DNA of 6,552 nucleotides from an uncultured Clostridia bacterium (GTDB lineage Bacteria > Bacillota > Clostridia > Acetivibrionales > CALMWN01), in contig CALMWN010000008.1 of the NCBI GenBank assembly GCA_937873555.1, forward strand, positions 1 through 6,552, given 5' to 3'. Below the pieces are notes generated by a model. That model saw nothing but the letters and a program-made list of their open reading frames with translations, was not told the origin of the DNA and did no database searches. Positions 1-5,948 of the stretch are shown piece after piece (the first letter of the stretch is position 1; each line of letters opens with the position of its first letter). The translations under genes and the position numbers were made by a program.

Positions 1-1274
1 GGTTGGCCTACCAGGGAATACTGGACAAAGACACCATCGACCCTATTTCAGGTATTACCAAAAAGGGAAAACAGTCACTCAAAGAACTTCTTGAGAAAAA
101 GCTTCCAAATTACCAGATTGATATCATAACTATTCCAAGTGACGGATGGATACAAAAAACTGAAACCACCATTAAATCCGGAGAATGTGATGTGGCGTGG
201 TATACAAACCAGGTCATGGCAGCCGATTGGTTTACAGATCATTCGGAATTTATGAAGGACGACCAACAGGTGAACCTCAATAATATCAACTCATTATTCC
301 TTGATCAGGCTGTGCACTATATCAAGTACCGGAGTTTTGACAAACCTCAAAGCACAAATCAATACTATGGTCTCCCTATTGATATGTCTGCTTATTTCAT
401 GGCTTATGACAAGCAGCTTTTTGATGACTGGGGAGTCCAGCCTCCGTCTGAAAATACCACATATGAGGAGCTTATTGATAAGGCAAAGAAGATGACGGGG
501 AAAAACCCTAAGACCGGTAAGGATAATTACGGGACCTTTTTGAAGAGCTACTGGCTTGAATGGCATTCCATAGGCTTCAATGCAACCCATCCCATAAAGG
601 CTGATGGTATGAAGCTGGCAAACCTCAATATGGATAATGACGTGGAGTACATTAAAGGTTCTCCGGAGGTATTAAAATACTTCAACTACCTGACCGAAGC
701 TTTAAAATATGCGCCTGCCGGTGCAGCAACAGGAACGGGCTCTGAAAAGTTCTATACAAAGGATAACGATATTGCAATTAACATGGATGTATCCCTCACG
801 GGGCAGTATCTTGCATACACATATGCAAACAAGAAGGATGTTACAGACAGGTTCAAGCCAATACTTATGCCTTTAAGCAAGAACGGTATGCAGGGTTTCC
901 CGGAATTCCACAAGGTTGCAGTCGTTAAAAACGCAAAGGATAAGCAGGCTGCATGGGAAGTGGTTAAAAAGCTGACAACCGATAAGGAAGTTGTGGATTT
1001 CCTGATAGTGAACTATTCGACATCAGGAGTTCCGGCTTTAAAAGATGCTTCGGGTATGAAATGCATGGAACTTGATATAAATAAAAAGCGTCATGAATTC
1101 CAGAAAAAGTCCATATTCATAACTGATGACTACTGGTACTGGAGAGAGCCCATGAACAAGGTTCTGACAAAGGTGGTTGCGAAGCAGGTAACATCTGAAC
1201 AGGCCCGTATTGAGTTCTATAACAATACCAAAACCTGGATAGAAGATAAAAAGAAGCAGTTGGGTTCAAATTAA
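1..1274 (+). CDS. ABC sugar transporter, extracellular solute-binding protein (5' partial)
   Basis: Substrate-capturing lipoprotein of a CUT1 (MalE/UgpB-like, COG1653) carbohydrate importer, expected to be anchored outside the membrane and to deliver ligand to the two permeases that follow. The reading frame is open from the window edge (first full codon at 3) for 424 codons. Family-typical segments are visible: YGLPIDMSAYFMAYDKQLFDDWGV (split here as YGLPIDMS and AYDKQLFDDWGV), the TTYEELIDKAKKMTG helix, and a C-terminal lobe with AAWEVVKKL, then NYSTSGVPAL. Aromatic residues are plentiful (YWLEW, DDYWYWREP), as is common in sugar-binding clefts. There is no signal peptide or lipobox cysteine in the visible part and usual lengths are somewhat greater, so the 5' end lies outside the window; the TTG at position 3 is very unlikely to be the real start. 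The ligand cannot be read from sequence. Family assignment is firm; substrate is unknown. Confidence 0.92.
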   Translation, partial: LAYQGILDKDTIDPISGITKKGKQSLKELLEKKLPNYQIDIITIPSDGWIQKTETTIKSGECDVAWYTNQVMAADWFTDHSEFMKDDQQVNLNNINSLFLDQAVHYIKYRSFDKPQSTNQYYGLPIDMSAYFMAYDKQLFDDWGVQPPSENTTYEELIDKAKKMTGKNPKTGKDNYGTFLKSYWLEWHSIGFNATHPIKADGMKLANLNMDNDVEYIKGSPEVLKYFNYLTEALKYAPAGAATGTGSEKFYTKDNDIAINMDVSLTGQYLAYTYANKKDVTDRFKPILMPLSKNGMQGFPEFHKVAVVKNAKDKQAAWEVVKKLTTDKEVVDFLIVNYSTSGVPALKDASGMKCMELDINKKRHEFQKKSIFITDDYWYWREPMNKVLTKVVAKQVTSEQARIEFYNNTKTWIEDKKKQLGSN

Positions 1275-1306
1275 TCATATAAGCAATAATCGGTAATAGG
1301 ATTTGA

Positions 1307-1348
1307 AAGTTCGAGAAAAGTGCGGATTTAGAGCCTTTTCTCGAACTT
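1307..1348 (+). terminator. Perfect 14-bp hairpin after the binding-protein gene (leaky terminator or mRNA-stabilising stem)
   Basis: AAGTTCGAGAAAAG (1307-1320) is exactly complementary to CTTTTCTCGAACTT (1335-1348), with a 14-base loop. It begins 33 bases after the binding-protein stop codon, inside the 161-base gap before the first permease. No run of T follows the stem (the next bases are ACATTCAG), so it is not a classical intrinsic terminator. In many binding-protein transporters a stem at this position protects the upstream mRNA or partly ends transcription, giving more binding protein than permease. That role is inferred from position; the inverted repeat itself is seen directly. It could also be an operator or a remnant of a small repeat element. 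Confidence 0.6.
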
Positions 1349-1417
1349 ACATTCAGTCTCAGACTATAAGGTTTAAGGTGTATTTTATTTCTTAAGCAGT
1401 ATCCGGTAAAATTTCTT

Positions 1418-1425
1418 AGGGGGTG
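1418..1425 (+). promoter_or_regulatory. Ribosome binding site of first permease, unusually long spacer
   Basis: AGGGGGTG differs by one base from the ideal AGGAGGTG. The purine core ends 12 bases before the ATG at 1436, longer than the usual 5-10 bases. No better-placed in-frame start is visible, and moving the start downstream would cut into the first membrane segment. Translation of the permease may therefore be weaker than that of the binding protein. Confidence 0.5.
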
Positions 1426-1435
1426 CCGCTGCCTC

Positions 1436-2407
1436 ATGAAAAAAATAATCTCATTAAAGAAAGGGTTCGGAGACCTGGAGTGGTATTTGCTCATTGCGAT
1501 ACCTTTAATTGGAACACTGATATTTAATGTTGTACCGCTTTTTCAGACCATAGTTAATAGCATGTCCAACTCCCAGTCGCAATTTATCGGTTTTACCAAC
1601 TATGGTATAACATTTAAGGACTATGAGTTCAAACAATCTGTATTCAATACTCTATATATGGGTATTTTGGGTGTATTTTTGAACATACCCATTGCTTTTA
1701 CCCTGGCAAATATGCTGAACAATATACCAAAGGGCAAAAATGTGTACAAGGTGTTTTTCCTTTTACCATTAATAACTTCAATAGTCACTGTAGCGATACT
1801 TTTCAAATTTATATTTTCACCCGATAAAGCCAGTATAGCTAACTATGTGATTTCACTTATAGGAATGCAGCCATTAGGGTGGTTCAACGACGTCAATATG
1901 TCACGTGAGACTCTGGTCATGATGGCTTTATGGAAAGGTATAGGGTACAATGTAATTTTGTTTTTCGCAGGACTGCAAACTGTACCCACAGAGCTGTATG
2001 AGGCTGCAACCATAGATGGTGCCAATGAAAGGCAGAAATGGAGATATATCACCATTCCATGTATGAGGAATACATTCATATTTGTGTATATAACTTCATG
2101 CATAGCTGTACTGAAGAGGTTTGCGGATGTATATGCAGTCAGCAGCGAATATGGCAATCCCGGGGGAACTCTGTTTACAATCATTCTGTACATATACCGT
2201 AAATCCTTCTCTACCCTGTTCTATAAAGATCTTGGAGTGGCATCGGCAGCTTCTGTTGTCCTTTTTATACTGATTCTTGTTATAACTGCCATTAACTACT
2301 TCCTTACAGAACGTGATGACAGTGTGACACACAAAAGAAAAAACTTCTCAAGGCAGGATAATAAAAAGCTTTTAGATGGAGGTGGAAATTATGGAAAGCA
2401 GGCTTAA
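1436..2407 (+). CDS. ABC sugar transporter permease, MalF/UgpA type
   Basis: Inner-membrane subunit of the CUT1 sugar importer, pairing with the next gene to form the translocation channel. The 323-residue product has six clear hydrophobic segments, roughly residues 16-38, 68-93, 104-127, 158-180, 212-232 and 267-290. The cytoplasmic EAA loop that docks the ATPase is present: YEAATIDGA (residues 188-196, E189 A190 A191, D194 G195) followed by ITIP near 205-208. Length and layout match the MalF-like half of Gram-positive CUT1 systems (COG1175), which lack the large periplasmic loop of E. coli MalF. The hydrophilic C-terminal tail (about 291-323) is rather long, and its last codons double as the Shine-Dalgarno sequence and start region of the second permease, overlapping it by 17 bases. 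The family is certain; the substrate is unknown. Confidence 0.95.
   Translation: MKKIISLKKGFGDLEWYLLIAIPLIGTLIFNVVPLFQTIVNSMSNSQSQFIGFTNYGITFKDYEFKQSVFNTLYMGILGVFLNIPIAFTLANMLNNIPKGKNVYKVFFLLPLITSIVTVAILFKFIFSPDKASIANYVISLIGMQPLGWFNDVNMSRETLVMMALWKGIGYNVILFFAGLQTVPTELYEAATIDGANERQKWRYITIPCMRNTFIFVYITSCIAVLKRFADVYAVSSEYGNPGGTLFTIILYIYRKSFSTLFYKDLGVASAASVVLFILILVITAINYFLTERDDSVTHKRKNFSRQDNKKLLDGGGNYGKQA
2378..2382 (+). promoter_or_regulatory. Ribosome binding site that sets the start of the second permease
   Basis: GGAGG lies 8 bases before the ATG at 2391. The in-frame ATG at 2376 overlaps this site and has no Shine-Dalgarno sequence of its own, so 2391 is preferred. The site is inside the 3' end of the first permease gene, where it encodes its GGG residues, which favours translational coupling. 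Confidence 0.75.
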
Positions 2408-3239
2408 GAAACTAACAGTGAGCCAGATAATCTATTATATAGTGCTTACAATAGCGGCTGTTATAGTTATACTCCCGTTCATCTGGATGGTATCCACAAG
2501 CTTTGATAAATTCGATTCATACGAGTTGCCATATCCTCCAAGGCTGCTGCCTTCAAATCCCAGCACCTTTAATTATTATATAGTGTTTAATAATCTCAAT
2601 ATGCTGCGATACTTATTCAATACATCCGCAGTTGCAGTATTAAGTGTTGTATTGAACCTGCTGATAGCATCACTGACAGGATTCTGTTTTTCAAAAGGTA
2701 AATTTGCAGGAAAAAACATACTCCTACTGTTTATTTTGTCTAATATGATGGTACCATTTGAAAGCAAGCTTATGCCTATCTTTAATATTGTTAAGGAACT
2801 TGGGCTGACAAATACGTATCTTGGAATCATACTCCCGGGAGTAATGACCAATGCATTCTTTATATTTTTTATTAAGAAATTCTGTGATGATCTGCCGGGT
2901 GATCTTTTTGACGCAGGCGTTATAGATGGAGCTTCAAAACTCAGAATTTATGCACAGATATTTTTGCCGCTTATGGGACCGGTACTGGCAACCCTGACGG
3001 TGTTGGACGTAATGAATGTCTGGAATGACCTGCTGTGGCCGATGATTGTAGTGAACCGCGATGCAATGAATACCATACAGGTCGGCCTTGCAACCTTTGG
3101 CACCAGCAGCAACATGCAAAGACATGCGGGAGTGAGTACTGCAATGTCTGTATTGAGTGTTCTACCTCTGGCAATTCTATTCTCCTTCCTGCAGAAATAC
3201 ATTGTCCAGAGTGTTGCTGCAACAGGCATCAAACAATAG
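2391..3239 (+). CDS. ABC sugar transporter permease, MalG/UgpE type
   Basis: Second channel subunit of the CUT1 importer (COG0395), in the inner membrane. The 282-residue product starts with a short cytoplasmic stretch and a first membrane helix (about 12-34, IVILPFIWMVSTSF). It carries the EAA-type ATPase-docking loop as LFDAGVIDGAS (about 172-182, D179 G180 A181) followed by FLPL (191-194), and ends with the family-typical YIVQSVAATGIK segment. The canonical EAA is DAG here, a common relaxation in MalG-type subunits. The preceding gene overlaps it by 17 bases, as expected for subunits made in equal amounts. No ATP-binding subunit follows; Bacillota importers of this class often share one MsmX/UgpC-type ATPase encoded elsewhere, so that is the likely energy source (inference). 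Confidence 0.95.
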   Translation: MESRLKKLTVSQIIYYIVLTIAAVIVILPFIWMVSTSFDKFDSYELPYPPRLLPSNPSTFNYYIVFNNLNMLRYLFNTSAVAVLSVVLNLLIASLTGFCFSKGKFAGKNILLLFILSNMMVPFESKLMPIFNIVKELGLTNTYLGIILPGVMTNAFFIFFIKKFCDDLPGDLFDAGVIDGASKLRIYAQIFLPLMGPVLATLTVLDVMNVWNDLLWPMIVVNRDAMNTIQVGLATFGTSSNMQRHAGVSTAMSVLSVLPLAILFSFLQKYIVQSVAATGIKQ

Positions 3240-3283
3240 ATTCAGTTAAATATGCCAATTAAAACATGAATTATTATAAAGCG

Positions 3284-3288
3284 AAGGG
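3284..3288 (+). promoter_or_regulatory. Ribosome binding site that sets the start of the TIM-barrel gene
   Basis: AAGGG ends 9 bases before the ATG at 3298. The in-frame ATG at 3289 directly abuts the site with no spacer and would be poorly used, so the start is placed at 3298, three residues downstream of the longest open frame. Confidence 0.6.
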
Positions 3289-3297
3289 ATGAAGAAG

Positions 3298-4254
3298 ATG
3301 GAAAGAAAATATAGTGTAATTAAGGGTTTTATGGTAAAACAGAAAGATCGATTCATAGACTACCAGCCTGCGAGGGAAATTGAGGAAATGGTTGAAATGG
3401 CCTCCAGGATTAAAGGATGTTCGGGTTTAGAGGTTGTGTACCCACAGAATTTTACAGATCCGGTTAAGCTGAAGGAGCTGCTGGAAGCTTATAATCTTGG
3501 GGTGTCTACAGTAAATCTAAATGTAAAGGGCGAGGACAAGTGGAGATTTGGATCTTTCTCAAACCCTGATCCCAAAATCAGGAAGGAGGCTGTGTCCTAT
3601 TTGAAAACCTCTATGGACTGTGCTGCTGAGCTTGGCTGCAATCTGGTAACGACGGCATTTCTTAACGATGGAGCGGACTATCCTTTTGAATTGGATTATA
3701 TAAGAGCTTTTAATGATATCATCGAAGGGGTAAAGGAAGCTGCGGATTACCGCAAGGATGTTAAGATAAGCCTTGAGTATAAAGCTTCAGAGCCCAGAGT
3801 ACACTGTTTGCTTAATAATGCCGGTAAAATGGCTTACTTTTGCAGCCTGGTTGGAAGAGACAACGTTGGAGTAACTTTGGACGTCGGGCATGCTCTCCAG
3901 TGTCTTGAGATACCTGCCGATTCGGCAGCCTTTCTAGGCGTTACTGGAAAACTTTTTTATGTACATATCAATGATAACTACAGGAACTGGGACTGGGACA
4001 TGGTGCCTGGAACTGTGAACCTGTGGGACTATATAGAATTCGCCGTATACTTGAAGAAAGTAGGATACAACGGATGGATTACTGCCGATGTATTTCCCCA
4101 GAGGCATGATCCTATAAGAATCATGGAAAAGACTTTTGAGTGGATGGACTATGTATTTGAAGCGGCAGACAGGATAGATGAGCAAAAACTATTTGCTATG
4201 ATGGAAAATAAGGATGCATTCGACATCCTCGATTATATTCGTTCCATTTTATAA
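3298..4254 (+). CDS. TIM-barrel sugar isomerase/epimerase (xylose-isomerase-like, COG1082)
   Basis: Cytoplasmic metal-dependent isomerase or epimerase, predicted to interconvert an aldose and ketose or epimerise a keto-sugar derived from the imported compound. The 318-residue product shows the alternating strand/helix pattern of a (beta/alpha)8 barrel. Candidate metal ligands are strung along the barrel: E160 in KISLEYK, D195 and H198 in TLDVGHA (a DxxH pair), H223 in YVHINDN, and D264 in WITADVFP. A final aspartate and DxxH pair resemble the Pseudomonas stutzeri L-rhamnose isomerase site more than the usual final glutamate. The WDWD...PGTVN stretch (231-241) after the H223 strand and the RHDP segment (269-272) also fit rhamnose-isomerase-like proteins. 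Gaps to its neighbours are 58 bases upstream and 48 downstream. The superfamily includes IolE dehydratases, tagatose/psicose epimerases and C-glycoside deglycosidases, so the reaction stays open. Confidence 0.85.
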   Translation: MERKYSVIKGFMVKQKDRFIDYQPAREIEEMVEMASRIKGCSGLEVVYPQNFTDPVKLKELLEAYNLGVSTVNLNVKGEDKWRFGSFSNPDPKIRKEAVSYLKTSMDCAAELGCNLVTTAFLNDGADYPFELDYIRAFNDIIEGVKEAADYRKDVKISLEYKASEPRVHCLLNNAGKMAYFCSLVGRDNVGVTLDVGHALQCLEIPADSAAFLGVTGKLFYVHINDNYRNWDWDMVPGTVNLWDYIEFAVYLKKVGYNGWITADVFPQRHDPIRIMEKTFEWMDYVFEAADRIDEQKLFAMMENKDAFDILDYIRSIL

Positions 4255-4272
4255 AGATTATACAAACTGGGC

Positions 4273-4278
4273 TATAAT
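4273..4278 (+). promoter_or_regulatory. Possible -10 box before the crotonase gene
   Basis: A perfect TATAAT lies in the 48-base gap between the TIM-barrel and crotonase genes. No good TTGACA-like -35 is found 16-18 bases upstream and the extended TG is absent from its usual place, so this may be chance in AT-rich DNA. If real, transcription would begin about 15-20 bases before the GTG start and make the crotonase-BKACE-cupin part separately expressible. Confidence 0.22.
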
Positions 4279-4289
4279 ACTGGTTTATT

Positions 4290-4293
4290 GGAG
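4290..4293 (+). promoter_or_regulatory. Ribosome binding site that favours a GTG start for the crotonase
   Basis: GGAG ends 9 bases before the GTG at 4303. The alternatives are worse: ATG 4294 touches the site directly and TTG 4288 overlaps it. Translation from 4303 also begins where crotonases usually begin, about 18 residues before the conserved NRPE segment. Confidence 0.5.
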
Positions 4294-4302
4294 ATGGGTG
4301 GA

Positions 4303-5079
4303 GTGTTAAATAAATGTGTTCTTGATGAATACCAAGAAAACATATGTATAATGACTATAAACAGGCCGGAATCGAGAAACAAGTTGAGTATAGCCTGTAT
4401 GGAAGAGATGTCGGAAATATTAAGGTCGGCTGAAGGAGAGAGTAATTGCAGGGCTGTTATTTTGACATCTGCAGGAGAATATTTTTGCAATGGGGGAGAC
4501 CTTGGAGACTACAGGGTACAAAGCTCTATAGATATTATTAACTTCGGCAGCAGCTTTATCAAACTGCATAACACAATAATAAATCTGTCAAAGCCTGTAA
4601 TAGCTGCTGTTCAAGGGCATGCCAACGGGGGTGGGCTGAATCTGGTTGAAGCATGTGATCTAGCTGTTTCATCCAGGCATGCAACATTTGCTGTTCCGGA
4701 AATCCGCACAGGGCTTGCTCCTATGATGGCCATGGCAGGGTTATCACGTGTACTCCCAAGAAAAGGCTGTATGGAGCTATCGTTATTGGGAGAATCGATA
4801 ACAGCCGAGAGGGCTTTGGAAATAGGTCTGATCAATAGAATCTGTGAAAAAGAGTATGTTATAGATGAAGCAGTTAAGCTTGCAAACAGAATAGCCGAAA
4901 GAAACCCTACGGCGGTCGCTCTGTGCAAGAAACTGTATAGCAAGACAGATGCCATTGCATATAATCAAAAACTTGAATATGGGCTTAATATGCTGGTTAG
5001 TCTTCTGAAATCCGAGGATGCATGGGAGGCACTTACTGCAAATGAAGAAAATAGGACACCCAAATGGAAGAATAAATGA
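4303..5079 (+). CDS. Crotonase-fold protein (enoyl-CoA hydratase/isomerase superfamily), one catalytic Glu replaced
   Basis: Cytoplasmic acyl-CoA-type enzyme of 258 residues, the usual crotonase length, with a GTG start preferred (ATG 4294 is the main alternative). Landmarks in order: TINRPESRNKLS (18-29), the oxyanion-hole segment FCNGGDL (61-67), the second oxyanion segment GHANGGGLNLVEACD (105-119), PEIRTGLAP (132-140), then MELSLLGESITAERALEIGLINR split across 157-179, and the C-terminal RTPKW. Aligning by hand to rat enoyl-CoA hydratase, catalytic Glu144 falls on N113 and catalytic Glu164 on E133, with the same 20-residue spacing. A standard two-glutamate hydratase mechanism is therefore doubtful; isomerase, decarboxylase, thioesterase or C-C hydrolase chemistry, all known in this superfamily, is possible. 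The GLxPMMxMAxLxRxxPRK pattern marks a hydratase-like subgroup of unclear substrate. The BKACE gene follows after 17 bases. Confidence 0.88.
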   Translation: MLNKCVLDEYQENICIMTINRPESRNKLSIACMEEMSEILRSAEGESNCRAVILTSAGEYFCNGGDLGDYRVQSSIDIINFGSSFIKLHNTIINLSKPVIAAVQGHANGGGLNLVEACDLAVSSRHATFAVPEIRTGLAPMMAMAGLSRVLPRKGCMELSLLGESITAERALEIGLINRICEKEYVIDEAVKLANRIAERNPTAVALCKKLYSKTDAIAYNQKLEYGLNMLVSLLKSEDAWEALTANEENRTPKWKNK

Positions 5080-5082
5080 CCC

Positions 5083-5087
5083 GGAGG
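5083..5087 (+). promoter_or_regulatory. Ribosome binding site that sets the BKACE start
   Basis: GGAGG lies 9 bases before the ATG at 5097. An in-frame ATG at 5076 overlaps the crotonase stop as ATGA but has no ribosome binding site, and the seven extra residues do not resemble the family N-terminus, whereas MKKIIVSVAPVAAN does. Confidence 0.75.
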
Positions 5088-5096
5088 TTTATTGCC

Positions 5097-5948
5097 ATGA
5101 AGAAGATAATAGTATCGGTAGCTCCGGTTGCAGCAAATACGCAAATAATTAAAGGCAACCCTCTAACGCCGGAGGAGATAGCGGATGATGTAATAAACTG
5201 TACCCGTGCCGGAGCAAGTATAGTACATCTGCATGTAAGGGATAGAAATGGAGATCTTACCTGCGATTTAACCGAGTTTTCACGGACGCTGGACCTCATA
5301 AGGAAGAGGTCGGACATCATTATACAGGGGTCTACGGGCGGTGTGTCCAGTTTGACACTGGAGGAAAGGTGTGCGGCTGTATATAACCCTTATGTTGAGA
5401 TTGCATCACTAAATATGGGATCGGCAAACTTTGATGATGGTGTATATATAAACACCATGCGGGACATACGTTACTGGGCTGGCCGCATGAAGGAAAAAGG
5501 TGTCAAGCCAGAGCTTGAAATTTTTGAAGGCGGGATGGTAAACAATTCGGTGGTAATTGCCGCGGAAGGCCTTATAGATCCAGGAATGGTTTTTGCGTTC
5601 TGCCTTGGGTTTAAGGGTGCACTACAGGCAAATACCTACAACATTGAATTTCTGAGAGGAATGCTTCCGCAAGGAAGCATATGGGGATTGGTGCACCATG
5701 GCATGGAAGATTTTTCGCTGCTAGCTTCGGCTATAGGTATAGGTGCATCTTTTGTAAGAGTAGGGTTTGAGGATAGTATGCAATATGGTCTTGGAAAAAC
5801 TGCAGTAAGCAATAGTGAACTTGTAGAAAGGATTGTTTCGCTTATAAGGATTATGGGATATAATATCGCTTCTCCCGCTGAAACAAGAGAAATACTTGGA
5901 ATAAATAATGTAAAGCAAATAAAGGTAGGTGAAGCTCAGGATGATTAG
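5097..5948 (+). CDS. Beta-keto acid cleavage enzyme (BKACE, DUF849/Kce family)
   Basis: Zinc-dependent cytoplasmic enzyme that, in characterised members, condenses a beta-keto acid with acetyl-CoA and splits it to acetoacetate plus a new acyl-CoA; Kce of lysine fermentation uses 3-keto-5-aminohexanoate. The 283-residue product matches the family in length and layout. Zinc ligands are recognisable as H44 and H46 in VHLHVRD and E225 in RVGFEDS. R221 and D226 correspond to the catalytic Arg226 and Asp231 of Kce, with identical spacing. The IIQGSTGG strand end (75-82), NPLTPEEIADD near 21-31 and the closing IASPAETREILGI (257-269) are also typical. Differences: N14 stands where Kce has Glu14, and EDS replaces the common EDN. 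The true substrate is thus probably not the lysine intermediate and cannot be named. The gene sits between the crotonase and the cupin and overlaps the latter by 8 bases. Confidence 0.92.
   Translation: MKKIIVSVAPVAANTQIIKGNPLTPEEIADDVINCTRAGASIVHLHVRDRNGDLTCDLTEFSRTLDLIRKRSDIIIQGSTGGVSSLTLEERCAAVYNPYVEIASLNMGSANFDDGVYINTMRDIRYWAGRMKEKGVKPELEIFEGGMVNNSVVIAAEGLIDPGMVFAFCLGFKGALQANTYNIEFLRGMLPQGSIWGLVHHGMEDFSLLASAIGIGASFVRVGFEDSMQYGLGKTAVSNSELVERIVSLIRIMGYNIASPAETREILGINNVKQIKVGEAQDD
5661..5680 (+). other. Intragenic 8-bp hairpin with GCAA tetraloop
   Basis: ATGCTTCC (5661-5668) and GGAAGCAT (5673-5680) are perfectly complementary around GCAA, a GNRA tetraloop closed by C-G. It lies inside the BKACE gene and encodes MLPQGSI. 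Such loops are very stable in RNA, but the codons also serve a conserved protein region, so function is unproven. Confidence 0.45.
5927..5931 (+). promoter_or_regulatory. Ribosome binding site that sets the cupin start
   Basis: AGGTG lies 9 bases before the ATG at 5941. A GTG at 5929 is in frame but overlaps this site. The site and start lie within the end of the BKACE gene, so translation of the two is probably coupled. Confidence 0.6.

Noticed and set aside
3..5. TTG as the start codon of the binding-protein gene
   Set aside because: No upstream sequence to judge a ribosome binding site, and the product would lack the signal peptide and lipobox an exported binding protein needs; the gene is treated as 5' partial.
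1387..1420. Direct repeat ATTTCTTAAG / ATTTCTTAGG spaced 24 bases before the first permease
   Set aside because: Only two imperfect AT-rich copies; not enough for an operator or repeat-element claim.
1275..1435. Search for a catabolite-repression (cre) site or strong promoter in the longest gap
   Set aside because: No sequence close to the cre consensus and no convincing -35/-10 pair was found; control probably acts upstream of the window.
1117..1494. Open frame of 125 codons on the - strand spanning the gap after the binding-protein gene
   Set aside because: It overlaps both neighbouring genes antisense and runs through the inverted repeat; the product has no recognisable domain, so there is no positive support for a gene.
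2830..2843. 14-bp perfect palindrome TACTCCCGGGAGTA in the second permease gene
   Set aside because: It is inside a conserved membrane-protein coding stretch, has no loop for a good RNA hairpin and no second copy in the window; chance is the simplest explanation.
3914..3928. Inverted repeat CTGCCGA-T-TCGGCAG in the TIM-barrel gene
   Set aside because: Short, intragenic and without a T-run; too little to claim a terminator or operator.
3298..4254. TIM-barrel protein as alpha subunit of a C-glycoside deglycosidase (DgpC/DfgA-like)
   Set aside because: Those enzymes belong to the same superfamily but need a small DUF6379-type beta partner and a sugar 3-oxidase; neither is seen, and the small protein here is a cupin with lyxose-isomerase motifs. 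It is not strictly excluded.
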